The notes under the pieces: generated by a model
Seen by the model: the letters and a program-made list of their open reading frames with translations, nothing else
Databases searched by the model: none
What the model was told of the DNA's origin: nothing
Shown here: in pieces, positions 7,685 to 14,076 of the stretch
How positions within the stretch are numbered: position 1 is the first letter of the stretch
How the letters are laid out: the number at the start of each line of letters is the position of its first letter
Program-made: the position numbers and the translations under genes
From: a bacterium
Lineage (GTDB): Bacteria; Patescibacteriota; Patescibacteriia; SG8-24
DNA length: 43,411 nt
NCBI GenBank assembly: GCA_023246195.1
Contig: JAHFIW010000007.1
Coordinates: 1 to 43,411, forward strand
Direction of reading: 5' to 3'

Positions 7685-8263
7685 ATGCGAAAATTTTACC
7701 TGACACTTTTCCTTGCATTGACGTTCGGTGCGTACGTCTGGTACGCGAATGCGCAATCCGCTAAGGACGGGGCCGCAGTGGCCATGATCGCTCCGGATTC
7801 CCGCGTGTTGCCCGCGCCGCAGCCTTCCTCGCCGGCGCAGGTTGACCCGCCGCAGCCGTCCGTGCCGGCCGCGAACGTGCCGACCGGACAACCCGCTCCG
7901 GTGGCAGCACCAAAGCCGATCGTGAAGCCCAAACCCGCACCGGCGCCAAAGCCGGTTGCGCCTCCAAAGCCCCGCGGCATGTATGCCGACGGTACCTATC
8001 GCGGCACTCCCGGAGACGCGTATTACGGCTACGTGCAAGTCGCCGCAGTCATCAGCGGCGGCCGGCTTGCCGACGTGCAAATCCTTGATCATCCCAGTGA
8101 TCGGAACCGCTCGGTCTACATCAACAGCATCGCCATGCCGGCGTTGGTCTCCGAGGCTCTTCGGGCGCAAAACGCCCAGATAGATTTCGTTTCCGGCGCG
8201 ACCGATTCGAGCATGGCCTTCCGCGATTCGCTGTCCTCGGCGTTGGCACTGGCACGCAATTAG
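7685..8263 (+). CDS. anchored FMN-binding domain protein (covalent flavin carrier)
   Basis: Of 192 residues, 1-22 form a signal anchor, 40-97 a long Pro/Ala/Lys linker that could span the envelope, and about 98-190 an FMN-binding domain. D167-F-V-S170-G171-A172-T173 fits the flavinylation motif D-x-x-(S/T)-G-A-(S/T), in which the last Thr is joined to FMN through a phosphoester by ApbE. The apbE gene follows two bases later, which supports covalent loading of this protein. I chose the ATG at 7685 because the earlier in-frame ATG (7616) adds a polar stretch before the signal. The protein probably shuttles electrons outside the membrane between the RnfD/FNR protein and an unknown acceptor. Confidence 0.87.
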   Translation: MRKFYLTLFLALTFGAYVWYANAQSAKDGAAVAMIAPDSRVLPAPQPSSPAQVDPPQPSVPAANVPTGQPAPVAAPKPIVKPKPAPAPKPVAPPKPRGMYADGTYRGTPGDAYYGYVQVAAVISGGRLADVQILDHPSDRNRSVYINSIAMPALVSEALRAQNAQIDFVSGATDSSMAFRDSLSSALALARN

Positions 8264-8264
8264 T

Positions 8265-9026
8265 ATGCGCGAATCAAGAATGATGATGGGCATGCCCATC
8301 ACGATAGACGTCGCCGACCCGGGCGCTGATGTTTCCGCTCTCGAGCGGGTCTTCGAGCACTTTCGCCAGGTTGACGAGCGTTTCAGCACTTACAAGACTA
8401 CCAGCGAGATCTCGAAACTGAACGACGGACGCATCAGCTTGGACGAATGCAGTCCCGAAATGCGCGACGTGCTTGCGCGCTGTGAAGAGACCAGGCAATT
8501 GACCGGCGGGGCCTTTGACATCGTTGACCGCAACGGCCGTCTTGAGCCGGCTGGCTTGGTTAAGGGCATGGCGATTCGTGATGCGGCCGCGCTCCTTTCG
8601 TCGATGGGGTACGAAAACTATTACGTCGACGCGGGCGGCGACATTCAGGCGCACGGGCGTAACGCGCAAGGTCGGCCGTGGACCGTCGGCATCCGCAATC
8701 CGTTCGGCGGCACCGGCATGGTGAAGGTCTTGCAAATCGAAAACGCCGGCATTGCCACGTCCGGAACGTATCTCCGCGGCCAGCACATCTACGACCCGCG
8801 CAAAAAAGGGGAGCCGATCATGGATATCGTCAGCCTTACGGTCATCGGTCCCGACATCTACGAGGCAGACCGTTTTGCTACCGCCGCGTTCGCCATGGGT
8901 CGTGAGGGCATCTCTTTCATCGGACGAGTTGCGGGACTCGAGGGGTATCTCGTCGATGCGGCCGGAATTGCCACCATGACCGACGGTTTTCAGCGGTTTG
9001 TCATTGATTCGTCTTCCCATGCTTGA
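8265..9026 (+). CDS. apbE: FAD:protein FMN transferase
   Basis: This 253-residue ApbE family enzyme joins the FMN part of FAD to a Thr/Ser of a target protein with Mg2+. Recognisable parts are MGMPITIDV near the start, GGAFDIV, VKGMAIRDAA, YYVDAGGDI, IATSGTYLRGQHIYDP and the metal-site region EADRFATAAFAMG. It is shorter than lipoprotein forms of ApbE and has no signal peptide of its own, so it may act in the cytoplasm or be a short periplasmic form whose export is unclear. It lies between the FMN-binding protein and the RnfD/FNR fusion and is certainly part of their operon (gaps of one base and an eight-base overlap). Confidence 0.92.
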   Translation: MRESRMMMGMPITIDVADPGADVSALERVFEHFRQVDERFSTYKTTSEISKLNDGRISLDECSPEMRDVLARCEETRQLTGGAFDIVDRNGRLEPAGLVKGMAIRDAAALLSSMGYENYYVDAGGDIQAHGRNAQGRPWTVGIRNPFGGTGMVKVLQIENAGIATSGTYLRGQHIYDPRKKGEPIMDIVSLTVIGPDIYEADRFATAAFAMGREGISFIGRVAGLEGYLVDAAGIATMTDGFQRFVIDSSSHA

Positions 9027-10539
9027 ACTCATCGACCGACTCCTCAACAGAACGACGATGTATCGGCTGGTGCTGTACGTCTGTGTCGCCGAGCTCGCGC
9101 TTGGTGCGGTACTTGGAGGACTCGGCATTTTGCCGTTCAGTCCGGTTGCGCTGATCCTTTCGACTGCGGTCATTACGGCGACCTGCATCCTTTCCAACGT
9201 CGTGTTCGCCCGTATCATGAAGGCTCCGGTGAACCGCGAATCAGCCATCATTACCGCGCTCATACTGGCGCTGATCATTTCGCCGATCGTGCCGTTTCAG
9301 CTGCCGGGACTCGGCTTTCTCGTTTGGGCCTCGCTGTTGGCCATGGCTTCAAAATACGTCATTGCCGCTGATCGCGACCACGTCTTCAATCCCGCGGCTT
9401 TTGCCGTGGTCATCACGGCCGTTGCCGTCGGCCAGTCGGCGAGCTGGTGGGTGGGCAGCATGTCGATGTTGCCTGCCGTGGCCATCGGCGGCGCCATGAT
9501 CGTACGGAAGATCCGCAGGGAAGACCTCGTCTGGTCCTTCTTTGCCGCCGCGTTGGTCACCGGTGCCGTGACAGCCTCGTCGGGCAGCGCGCTCCTTTCG
9601 ATGGAGCGCGCGGTCCTGCATACGCCGCTGATTTTTTTCGCGACGCTGATGCTGACCGAGCCGCTGACGACCCCGCCGACGCGCTCCCTGCGCATTGCCT
9701 ATGGGGCGTTCGTCGGGTTCCTTTCCGCGCCGGCTATCCACGTCGGCGCAGTCTACTCGACGCCGGAACTCGCGCTTGTCGTCGGCAACCTTTTTTCCTA
9801 CGCGGTGAGTCCTACCGGAAAACACCTGCTGACGCTCACGTCGAGGGTCCAACTTTCCAGGGATTCGTTCGAATTCGTCTTTTCCTCGCCTCGGCCCGTG
9901 CCGTTCCGCGCGGGGCAGTACATGGAATGGACGTTGCCGCATCGCAGTCCGGATGATCGCGGCGTACGGCGCTACTTCACGATGTCCTCATCGCCAGAAG
10001 ACCGGATGGTCAAGGTCGGCATCAAGTTCTGCCTGGAACCGAGCAGCTTCAAAAAGCAGATGGGCGACATGGTTCGCGGCGACGTCATCATGGCCGGCGA
10101 GATTGCCGGAGACTTTGTCCTTCCTCGCAATCGGCGCAAGAAGCTGGCCTTCGTCGCGGGCGGCATCGGCGTCACGCCGTTCCGAAGCATGGTGCAATCC
10201 CTCATTGACAGGGGCGAATCACGAGACGTGGTCCTGCTGTATGCCAACAAGACCGTCGAGGATATCGCTTATCGCGACGTGTTCGACGAGGCCAGGACCG
10301 TCATCGGCATGAAGACGTCGTATGCGCTGTCCGAAGTCGCGCAAGCGCCGCCGAATTGGAACGGCCCGCTCGGCATGCTTGATGCCAGGACCATCGCAGA
10401 GGAGATTCCCGATTACGCCGATCGATTATTCTACATTTCCGGACCTCATGGCATGGTCACCGCCTTCGAATCGTCCCTTGCGGCCATGGGCGTAAGTCAC
10501 AAGAACATCAAGACTGATTATTTTCCCGGCTTCGTCTGA
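9019..10539 (+). CDS. RnfD/NqrB-like membrane protein fused to an FNR-type FAD/NAD(P)H reductase
   Basis: This 506-residue protein joins two modules. Residues 1-265 form about nine membrane helices of the NqrB/RnfD/RnfG-associated family, with the conserved MLTEPLTTPPTRSLRIAYG matching the NqrB/RnfD signature. Residues 270-500 are a ferredoxin-NADP reductase-like domain: FRAGQYMEW, the FAD motif RRYFTMSSSP, the nucleotide motif AGGIGVTPFRS and a closing SGPHGMV where other members have CGP. No 2Fe-2S ferredoxin domain is present, unlike NqrF. It may move electrons from NAD(P)H to a membrane site and on to the flavinylated partner. The membrane part shows SSGSALLS rather than a clear SGAT flavinylation site. 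The start is placed at 9019, overlapping apbE by eight bases, as the earlier in-frame ATG lies inside apbE. Confidence 0.88.
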   Translation: MLELIDRLLNRTTMYRLVLYVCVAELALGAVLGGLGILPFSPVALILSTAVITATCILSNVVFARIMKAPVNRESAIITALILALIISPIVPFQLPGLGFLVWASLLAMASKYVIAADRDHVFNPAAFAVVITAVAVGQSASWWVGSMSMLPAVAIGGAMIVRKIRREDLVWSFFAAALVTGAVTASSGSALLSMERAVLHTPLIFFATLMLTEPLTTPPTRSLRIAYGAFVGFLSAPAIHVGAVYSTPELALVVGNLFSYAVSPTGKHLLTLTSRVQLSRDSFEFVFSSPRPVPFRAGQYMEWTLPHRSPDDRGVRRYFTMSSSPEDRMVKVGIKFCLEPSSFKKQMGDMVRGDVIMAGEIAGDFVLPRNRRKKLAFVAGGIGVTPFRSMVQSLIDRGESRDVVLLYANKTVEDIAYRDVFDEARTVIGMKTSYALSEVAQAPPNWNGPLGMLDARTIAEEIPDYADRLFYISGPHGMVTAFESSLAAMGVSHKNIKTDYFPGFV

Positions 10540-10623
10540 GCGGGCCGTAAGAAATAGTCCGATCGTCCGTCGTATTACGGTGGAGAGAATATTAATCGTC
10601 TTATAAAGCGTTTGCATACCCAT

Positions 10624-11415
10624 ATGCGCAACAACAAGTCCCTTGCAGCCAGCGCCATTTCGGCCGCCCTGCTTCTTACTCTTGCCATGCCGGTCATGGC
10701 CGCTACGACCTCGACCGGTGCCGGCGCTCCGTCATCCAGCGCGCTGACTTCTCAGCAGAAGTGCGATGCCAAGACGGCCGATGCCGCCCTGAAACTCGCC
10801 AAGAACCGCGCCGACGCCGACGCCAGGCTCGCCAAGAACCGCGCCGACGCCGACGCCAGGCTTCAGAAGAGCCAGGCTGAGCAGTTTGCCAGGCTCTCAG
10901 CCAAGCAGGCTGAGCAGGACGCCAAGATCCAACTGATCCGTCAGAAGCGCGATCTTAAGGGGTATTCGTCCGCCGACTTGAAGGCTGCCGTTGCCTCTTA
11001 TCAGGCCGCAATCGACGCGGCCACCAAGACCCGCCGCGATGCGGTCACTGCTGCCACCAAGTCTTTTGATGACGCCAGGACTGCGGCGCTCGCGACTCGC
11101 CAGGCCGCAATCGACGCGGCCACCAAGACCCGCCGCGATGCCGTGGACGCCGCCTTCGCCACTTGGCAGGCACGTTGTTCCGGAACGTCCGCCGACCTCA
11201 AGGCCGCCGACAAGTCCTTTAAGGATGCCGTCGCCGCCGCCCAGAAGGCCGGTAAGGACGCCATGAACGCTGCCATGACTGCGTACAAAACGACGATGGC
11301 TGGCGACAAGACCGTGCGTAAGTCCGCGGTCGATGCCGCCGGGGCCGCCTACTCCGCCGCAGTGAAGTCCGCGAAGGACGCGCTTGTCGCCGCTCGCAAG
11401 GCATCCAAGGCGTAA
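10624..11415 (+). CDS. secreted Ala/Lys-rich coiled-coil protein
   Basis: A signal peptide (about residues 1-27, ending AMPVMAA) precedes about 235 residues of highly charged, Ala-rich sequence that should form long alpha helices or coiled coils (LAKNRADADAR repeated, QAAIDAATKTRRDAV repeated). Only two Cys are present (in QQKCDAK and QARCSG), which could form a disulfide. At the DNA level there are two nearly perfect internal duplications (see repeats). No enzyme motif is seen; a structural or surface role is likely. An alternative TTG start at 10612 adds only four residues. It ends in a strong terminator and probably is a single gene with a weak TATAAA box at 10602-10607. Confidence 0.8.
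   Translation: MRNNKSLAASAISAALLLTLAMPVMAATTSTGAGAPSSSALTSQQKCDAKTADAALKLAKNRADADARLAKNRADADARLQKSQAEQFARLSAKQAEQDAKIQLIRQKRDLKGYSSADLKAAVASYQAAIDAATKTRRDAVTAATKSFDDARTAALATRQAAIDAATKTRRDAVDAAFATWQARCSGTSADLKAADKSFKDAVAAAQKAGKDAMNAAMTAYKTTMAGDKTVRKSAVDAAGAAYSAAVKSAKDALVAARKASKA
10796..10861 (+). repeat. 33-bp tandem duplication inside the coiled-coil gene
   Basis: Two adjacent copies of a 33-base unit encode LAKNRADADAR twice. The copies are essentially identical at the DNA level, so the duplication is recent or kept alike by slippage or recombination. The length keeps the reading frame and the 11-residue helical rhythm. Confidence 0.8.
11002..11141 (+). repeat. 41-bp direct repeat inside the coiled-coil gene
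   Basis: The same 41 bases occur at 11002-11042 and 11101-11141, exactly 99 bases (33 codons) apart, encoding QAAIDAATKTRRDA in both. The segment between them (TAATKSFDDARTAALATR) is a more diverged version of the same helical unit. Confidence 0.8.
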
Positions 11416-11445
11416 TCCTCAGTTGCTGAGATTATCCGACATAAA

Positions 11446-11473
11446 AGTCCGCCGCTTCTGTGGCGGATTTTTA
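11446..11473 (+). terminator. intrinsic terminator after the coiled-coil gene
   Basis: TCCGCC (11448-11453) pairs with GGCGGA (11462-11467) across an eight-base loop, followed by a T-run. An A-rich stretch just upstream could allow weak function in the other direction. Confidence 0.8.
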
Positions 11474-11523
11474 TTGTGCCGTCTCGCAACCCGTCCGCTC
11501 TTCGTTAAAATGCGGGCGTGCGC

Positions 11524-11529
11524 TATACT
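11524..11529 (+). promoter_or_regulatory. -10 box of the GAF protein gene
   Basis: TATACT, with a poor -35 match TTCGTT (11501-11506) at a 17-base spacing, lies just after the preceding terminator. The start would be near 11536, about 20 bases before the ATG at 11556. Confidence 0.45.
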
Positions 11530-11555
11530 TAAGCTGACGTTTATCCGTCAATCGC

Positions 11556-12089
11556 ATGATCGCTCCAAAGATACCGTCCGATGAAGAGCAGCGGTTGGCG
11601 GCCCTTGATAAGCTCGGCCTGCTGTATACGGATTTTGAAAATCGCTTTGATCGCATTACGAGCTTGGCTTCTCGCATCTTCGGCGTACCGATGGCATTCA
11701 TCTCGTTCGTCGCCGAGGATAAGCAGTGGTTCAAGTCCTGCTTCGGCATGGGCACGACGCGTGAAACGGGACGCGGGGTGTCCTTTTGCGGTCATGCGAT
11801 CCTTGAAGAGAAGACCATGATCGTGGAAGACGCCCGGAAGGACGAGCGGTTTATCGACAATCCGCTCGTGGTCAATCCTCCGCACATCGTGTTTTATGCG
11901 GGTCGTCCGCTGCACTTCGACGGTCAGCGCGTCGGGACGCTTTGCATCGCCGACACGAAGCCGAGGACGTTGTCGATGGAAGAAGTCGCCAACCTCAACG
12001 ATTTGGCAATTTGGGTGGAGCGCGAGATGGGCAATTTTGACAGGGATCTCAAGAACATCGGCAGCAAAATCGAGCAGAAGAAAAAGTAG
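11556..12089 (+). CDS. stand-alone GAF domain protein
   Basis: This 177-residue cytoplasmic protein is almost entirely one GAF domain (about residues 15-160): FDRITSLASRIFGVPMAFIS, then DKQWFKSCFGM, the SFCGHAI stretch, VVEDARKD-like MIVEDARKDERF, and GTLCIADTKPR. This pattern matches GAF proteins that sense small molecules or light, or act as methionine sulfoxide reductases (the fRMsr type needs three Cys; here Cys appear in KSCFGM, SFCGH and TLCIAD, so this possibility is open). No kinase or cyclase domain is attached. It sits alone between a terminator and a leaderless PAP2 gene, so the context does not show its target. Confidence 0.82.
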   Translation: MIAPKIPSDEEQRLAALDKLGLLYTDFENRFDRITSLASRIFGVPMAFISFVAEDKQWFKSCFGMGTTRETGRGVSFCGHAILEEKTMIVEDARKDERFIDNPLVVNPPHIVFYAGRPLHFDGQRVGTLCIADTKPRTLSMEEVANLNDLAIWVEREMGNFDRDLKNIGSKIEQKKK

Positions 12090-12106
12090 CGTAATCGGAG
12101 GCGGCA

Positions 12107-12134
12107 TTGCCACAAGACGATAATCTGCTAGTAT
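12107..12134 (+). promoter_or_regulatory. promoter for the PAP2 gene (leaderless)
   Basis: TTGCCA (12107-12112), a 16-base spacer and the extended box TGcTAGTAT (TAGTAT at 12129-12134) end seven bases before the ATG at 12142. Transcription should start at or one base from the start codon. Confidence 0.65.
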
Positions 12135-12141
12135 CTTCCCC

Positions 12142-12621
12142 ATGCACTTCCTGACCATTGTCGGCGCCAAATACCTGATATACGTACTGCTCCTGATCGC
12201 GGGGATTTTCTTCCTGCAGATGGACAGGCCGGTCAAGTACCAAATGGCGCGTTTTGCGCTCTTTAGCCTGCCCGTGACCTTCGCGGTCGCGAAGCTGGGT
12301 TCGTACTTTTTCTACGACCCGCGTCCTTTCGTTTCCGGCCATTTCATCCCGCTGATTGCGCATGCGGCTGATAACGGCTTTCCGTCGGATCACGCGCTGT
12401 TGGCTTTCGCCGTGGCCGCGCTGGTGTTTCACATCGAGAAGAAGTTCGGCACGGTGCTGTACGTCCTCGCTTTGGCAATCGGCGTATCTCGCGTCGCTGC
12501 CGGCGTGCATTCTTTCATCGATATTTTCGGAAGCTTCGTCATCTGCGTCGTCGTCGCTGTCGCCGTTTCCTTGGGCGAAAAGGCTCTCGTGAAAATGCCG
12601 CGAGATGAGACGAGCCGCTGA
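12142..12621 (+). CDS. PAP2-family membrane phosphatase, probable undecaprenyl-diphosphatase
   Basis: This 159-residue protein has about five membrane helices and the three PAP2 signatures: K51...R61-P62 (KLGSYFFYDPRP), P81-S-D-H84 in place of PSGH, and S116-R117 ... H123 ... D127 (SRVAAGVHSFID). The family removes phosphate from lipid phosphates; the small size and membrane core resemble BcrC-type enzymes that recycle undecaprenyl diphosphate for cell-wall and surface-glycan synthesis. The D in PSDH replaces the usual Gly and the K-to-RP gap is longer than normal, so the substrate is not certain. The gene has its own leaderless promoter. Confidence 0.85.
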   Translation: MHFLTIVGAKYLIYVLLLIAGIFFLQMDRPVKYQMARFALFSLPVTFAVAKLGSYFFYDPRPFVSGHFIPLIAHAADNGFPSDHALLAFAVAALVFHIEKKFGTVLYVLALAIGVSRVAAGVHSFIDIFGSFVICVVVAVAVSLGEKALVKMPRDETSR

Positions 12622-12644
12622 TTCTCACGTACGTCAAAAGGTGG

Positions 12645-12650
12645 TATGCT
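12645..12650 (+). promoter_or_regulatory. -10 box before the small secreted protein gene
   Basis: TATGCT with a weak -35 match TTCTCA (12622-12627) at 17 bases. It overlaps the earliest in-frame ATG (12646), which argues that the true start is the later ATG at 12673 or 12679. Confidence 0.4.
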
Positions 12651-12672
12651 GGAAACAGCTTATACGTCCTTG

Positions 12673-13119
12673 ATGCCTATGCGAATCAAACAGGGGATTG
12701 TCACTGTCGGCGCGGCGTTTTCGGCAATGCTGATGCTTTTGCCGTCCACGTTCGCGATGGCGCAGGTTCCCGTGCCGTCAGCGCCAACGGTCTCCGTGGC
12801 CGACTTGACCGCCGTTGGTTTTACCGGCGTTATCGTTCAGGCCTCGCAAAGCGGCGGGTATCAGCCGCCAAACGTATACTTCCGCGTCAAGGAAACGCTC
12901 ACGCCGCCTCGTGCGGAATGGGGCGGCACGGCTGACCTGGTCGCCGTATCGATCTTCCCGATGACCTACGCGCCGGCGTTCTCCATGCCGCAGATGCAAG
13001 TCAGCGATTTTGCGGGACGTACCAATGCCTGCATGACGCGTCCCGGTTACTACGTCTGCGTGACCGGTCCGCAGAAGGACAAGGTCATCGCGCTGGCCAA
13101 CCTGCTCGTGACAAAATGA
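12673..13119 (+). CDS. small secreted protein of unknown function
   Basis: The 148 residues start with a signal peptide (RIKQGIVTVGAAFSAMLMLL, cleavage near AMAQ). The mature part of about 115 residues has SGGYQPPNVYFRVKE, two Cys (NACMTRPGYYVCVTG) that may form a disulfide and a Pro-rich beginning. No known family is recognised. Two ATGs at 12673 and 12679 are both possible; the earlier one at 12646 lies in the -10 box. A strong terminator follows. Confidence 0.65.
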   Translation: MPMRIKQGIVTVGAAFSAMLMLLPSTFAMAQVPVPSAPTVSVADLTAVGFTGVIVQASQSGGYQPPNVYFRVKETLTPPRAEWGGTADLVAVSIFPMTYAPAFSMPQMQVSDFAGRTNACMTRPGYYVCVTGPQKDKVIALANLLVTK

Positions 13120-13126
13120 GCGTACG

Positions 13127-13153
13127 ATGGACTGAACGGCGGTCCATTTTTTA
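13127..13153 (+). terminator. intrinsic terminator
   Basis: ATGGAC (13127-13132) pairs with GTCCAT (13142-13147), followed by six T. It closes the transcript of the small secreted protein. Confidence 0.75.
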
Positions 13154-13352
13154 TTCGTAAGAAGTTCTCTCGGCGTGGGGGGGGTGAAGGGCCTACCGTG
13201 TTGATGAGGGAATACGAGGTGCAGTCGGCAGCGCATATCGTTAAAAAGAACCTGGACATCCATTTTGATTTTGTCTGTGCGGAAACGGGTTCGGTTGCGG
13301 GTTGTCCGCCGGAAGAAAAAAAGGACATCGCATGACTTTAGGGCAAGGAAGT

Positions 13353-13386
13353 AAAAGAAAAACGCTCCGGAAAAACCGGGGCGTTT
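13353..13386 (-). terminator. intrinsic terminator of the guanylate kinase-like gene
   Basis: Read on the minus strand, AACGCcCCGG pairs with CCGGaGCGTT around a five-T loop, followed by a T-rich tail. It lies just beyond the stop at 13409. The 230 bases between it and the preceding plus-strand terminator hold no gene that I can support. Confidence 0.75.
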
Positions 13387-13408
13387 GCGCGTGCCCGCGA
13401 AGACCGCC

Positions 13409-13945
13409 TTAGGCGTAGCGACGGACGATCGCTTCTGCGCCGTTGACGGCGCGTACGAGACCGTGCGGATCGGAGAAGTCGTTTTCGATGACCGCGTCGG
13501 GTGTCGGGCCGTTGCGTTCGCGCTCTTCGTCGGCGATGCGGCGCGCTTCCGTGCGTCCGTCGTGGCCGCCGATCGGCCTCACCCTGATCGTCACGACCTC
13601 GTAGCCCGCCTCGCGGAAGGTGGCGATGCTGTTCTCGAGCAATGCGCAGATGCCGATCTTTCCGGCGGCGAAGATGGTGTCGATGTCGGCACGGTCGTTG
13701 TCGTACCAGTTTTCGGCGTAGAATGCCTTGCCGTTCTGGAGCAGCCGCTTATCGGCCAGCAGGTCCATGAATTCCATCGTCGACACGAAGGTGTAGAGGG
13801 CGTGCTCCTTAGGCGAACGCGGCGGTCGCGTGGTGACCGTTTTCACGAAGCTGAGCCGATGCCCGTACTTTTCGAGCAGCGCTTCGATGATGGAGGTTTT
13901 GCCGCAGCCGCTGGGGCCAATGAAGGCGAAAATGAGCTTGCGCAT
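13409..13945 (-). CDS. guanylate kinase-like P-loop protein
   Basis: This 178-residue protein begins with a P-loop, FIGPSGCGKTS (residues about 7-17), and continues with VKTVTTRPPRSPKEHALYTF, the guanylate kinase signature (S/T-x-TTRxPRxxE...YxF) for binding GMP. The downstream FYAENWYDNDRADID and ICALLENSIATFREAG fit the GMP kinase fold less closely. The family normally has about 200 residues and converts GMP to GDP with ATP. The usual ExGxxY is changed to EHALY. The start at 13945 is fixed by AAAGGAG (13955-13961) nine bases upstream; longer in-frame ATGs have no such site. Confidence 0.75.
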   Translation of the reverse strand: MRKLIFAFIGPSGCGKTSIIEALLEKYGHRLSFVKTVTTRPPRSPKEHALYTFVSTMEFMDLLADKRLLQNGKAFYAENWYDNDRADIDTIFAAGKIGICALLENSIATFREAGYEVVTIRVRPIGGHDGRTEARRIADEERERNGPTPDAVIENDFSDPHGLVRAVNGAEAIVRRYA

Positions 13946-13987
13946 TGAAAAGTGCTCCTTTGAATGCGGCATGGATGTCGCGTGTCT

Positions 13988-14016
13988 AGGGTACTGGGGT
14001 GATGACGTACGGTCAA
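13988..14016 (-). promoter_or_regulatory. promoter of the guanylate kinase-like gene
   Basis: On the minus strand TTGACC (14011-14016), a 17-base spacer and TACCCT (13988-13993) precede a leader of about 36 bases with a clear Shine-Dalgarno site. It is back to back with the rlmN promoter. Confidence 0.55.
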
Positions 14017-14037
14017 CGGGGATGCGGTCGTACCCCC

Positions 14038-14066
14038 TTGCCAAACTCGTCATTTTCCGTTATAGT
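14038..14066 (+). promoter_or_regulatory. promoter of rlmN (nearly leaderless)
   Basis: TTGCCA (14038-14043), a 17-base spacer and TATAGT (14061-14066). The predicted start near 14073 leaves about four bases before the ATG at 14077. Confidence 0.7.
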
Positions 14067-14076
14067 GGCACGTCAT

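Noticed and set aside
10562-10620. ECF-type promoter before the coiled-coil gene
   Set aside because: Only a weak TATAAA (10602-10607) without a matching -35 or GGAAC-like box is present; too little to claim sigma control.
10796-11141. Possible CRISPR-like repeats
   Set aside because: The repeats are in-frame duplications in a coiled-coil gene with codon-related spacing and no unique spacers.
13154-13352. Gene in the gap between the two terminators
   Set aside because: The longest frames cross the terminators or lack a start site and motif; I see only non-coding sequence.
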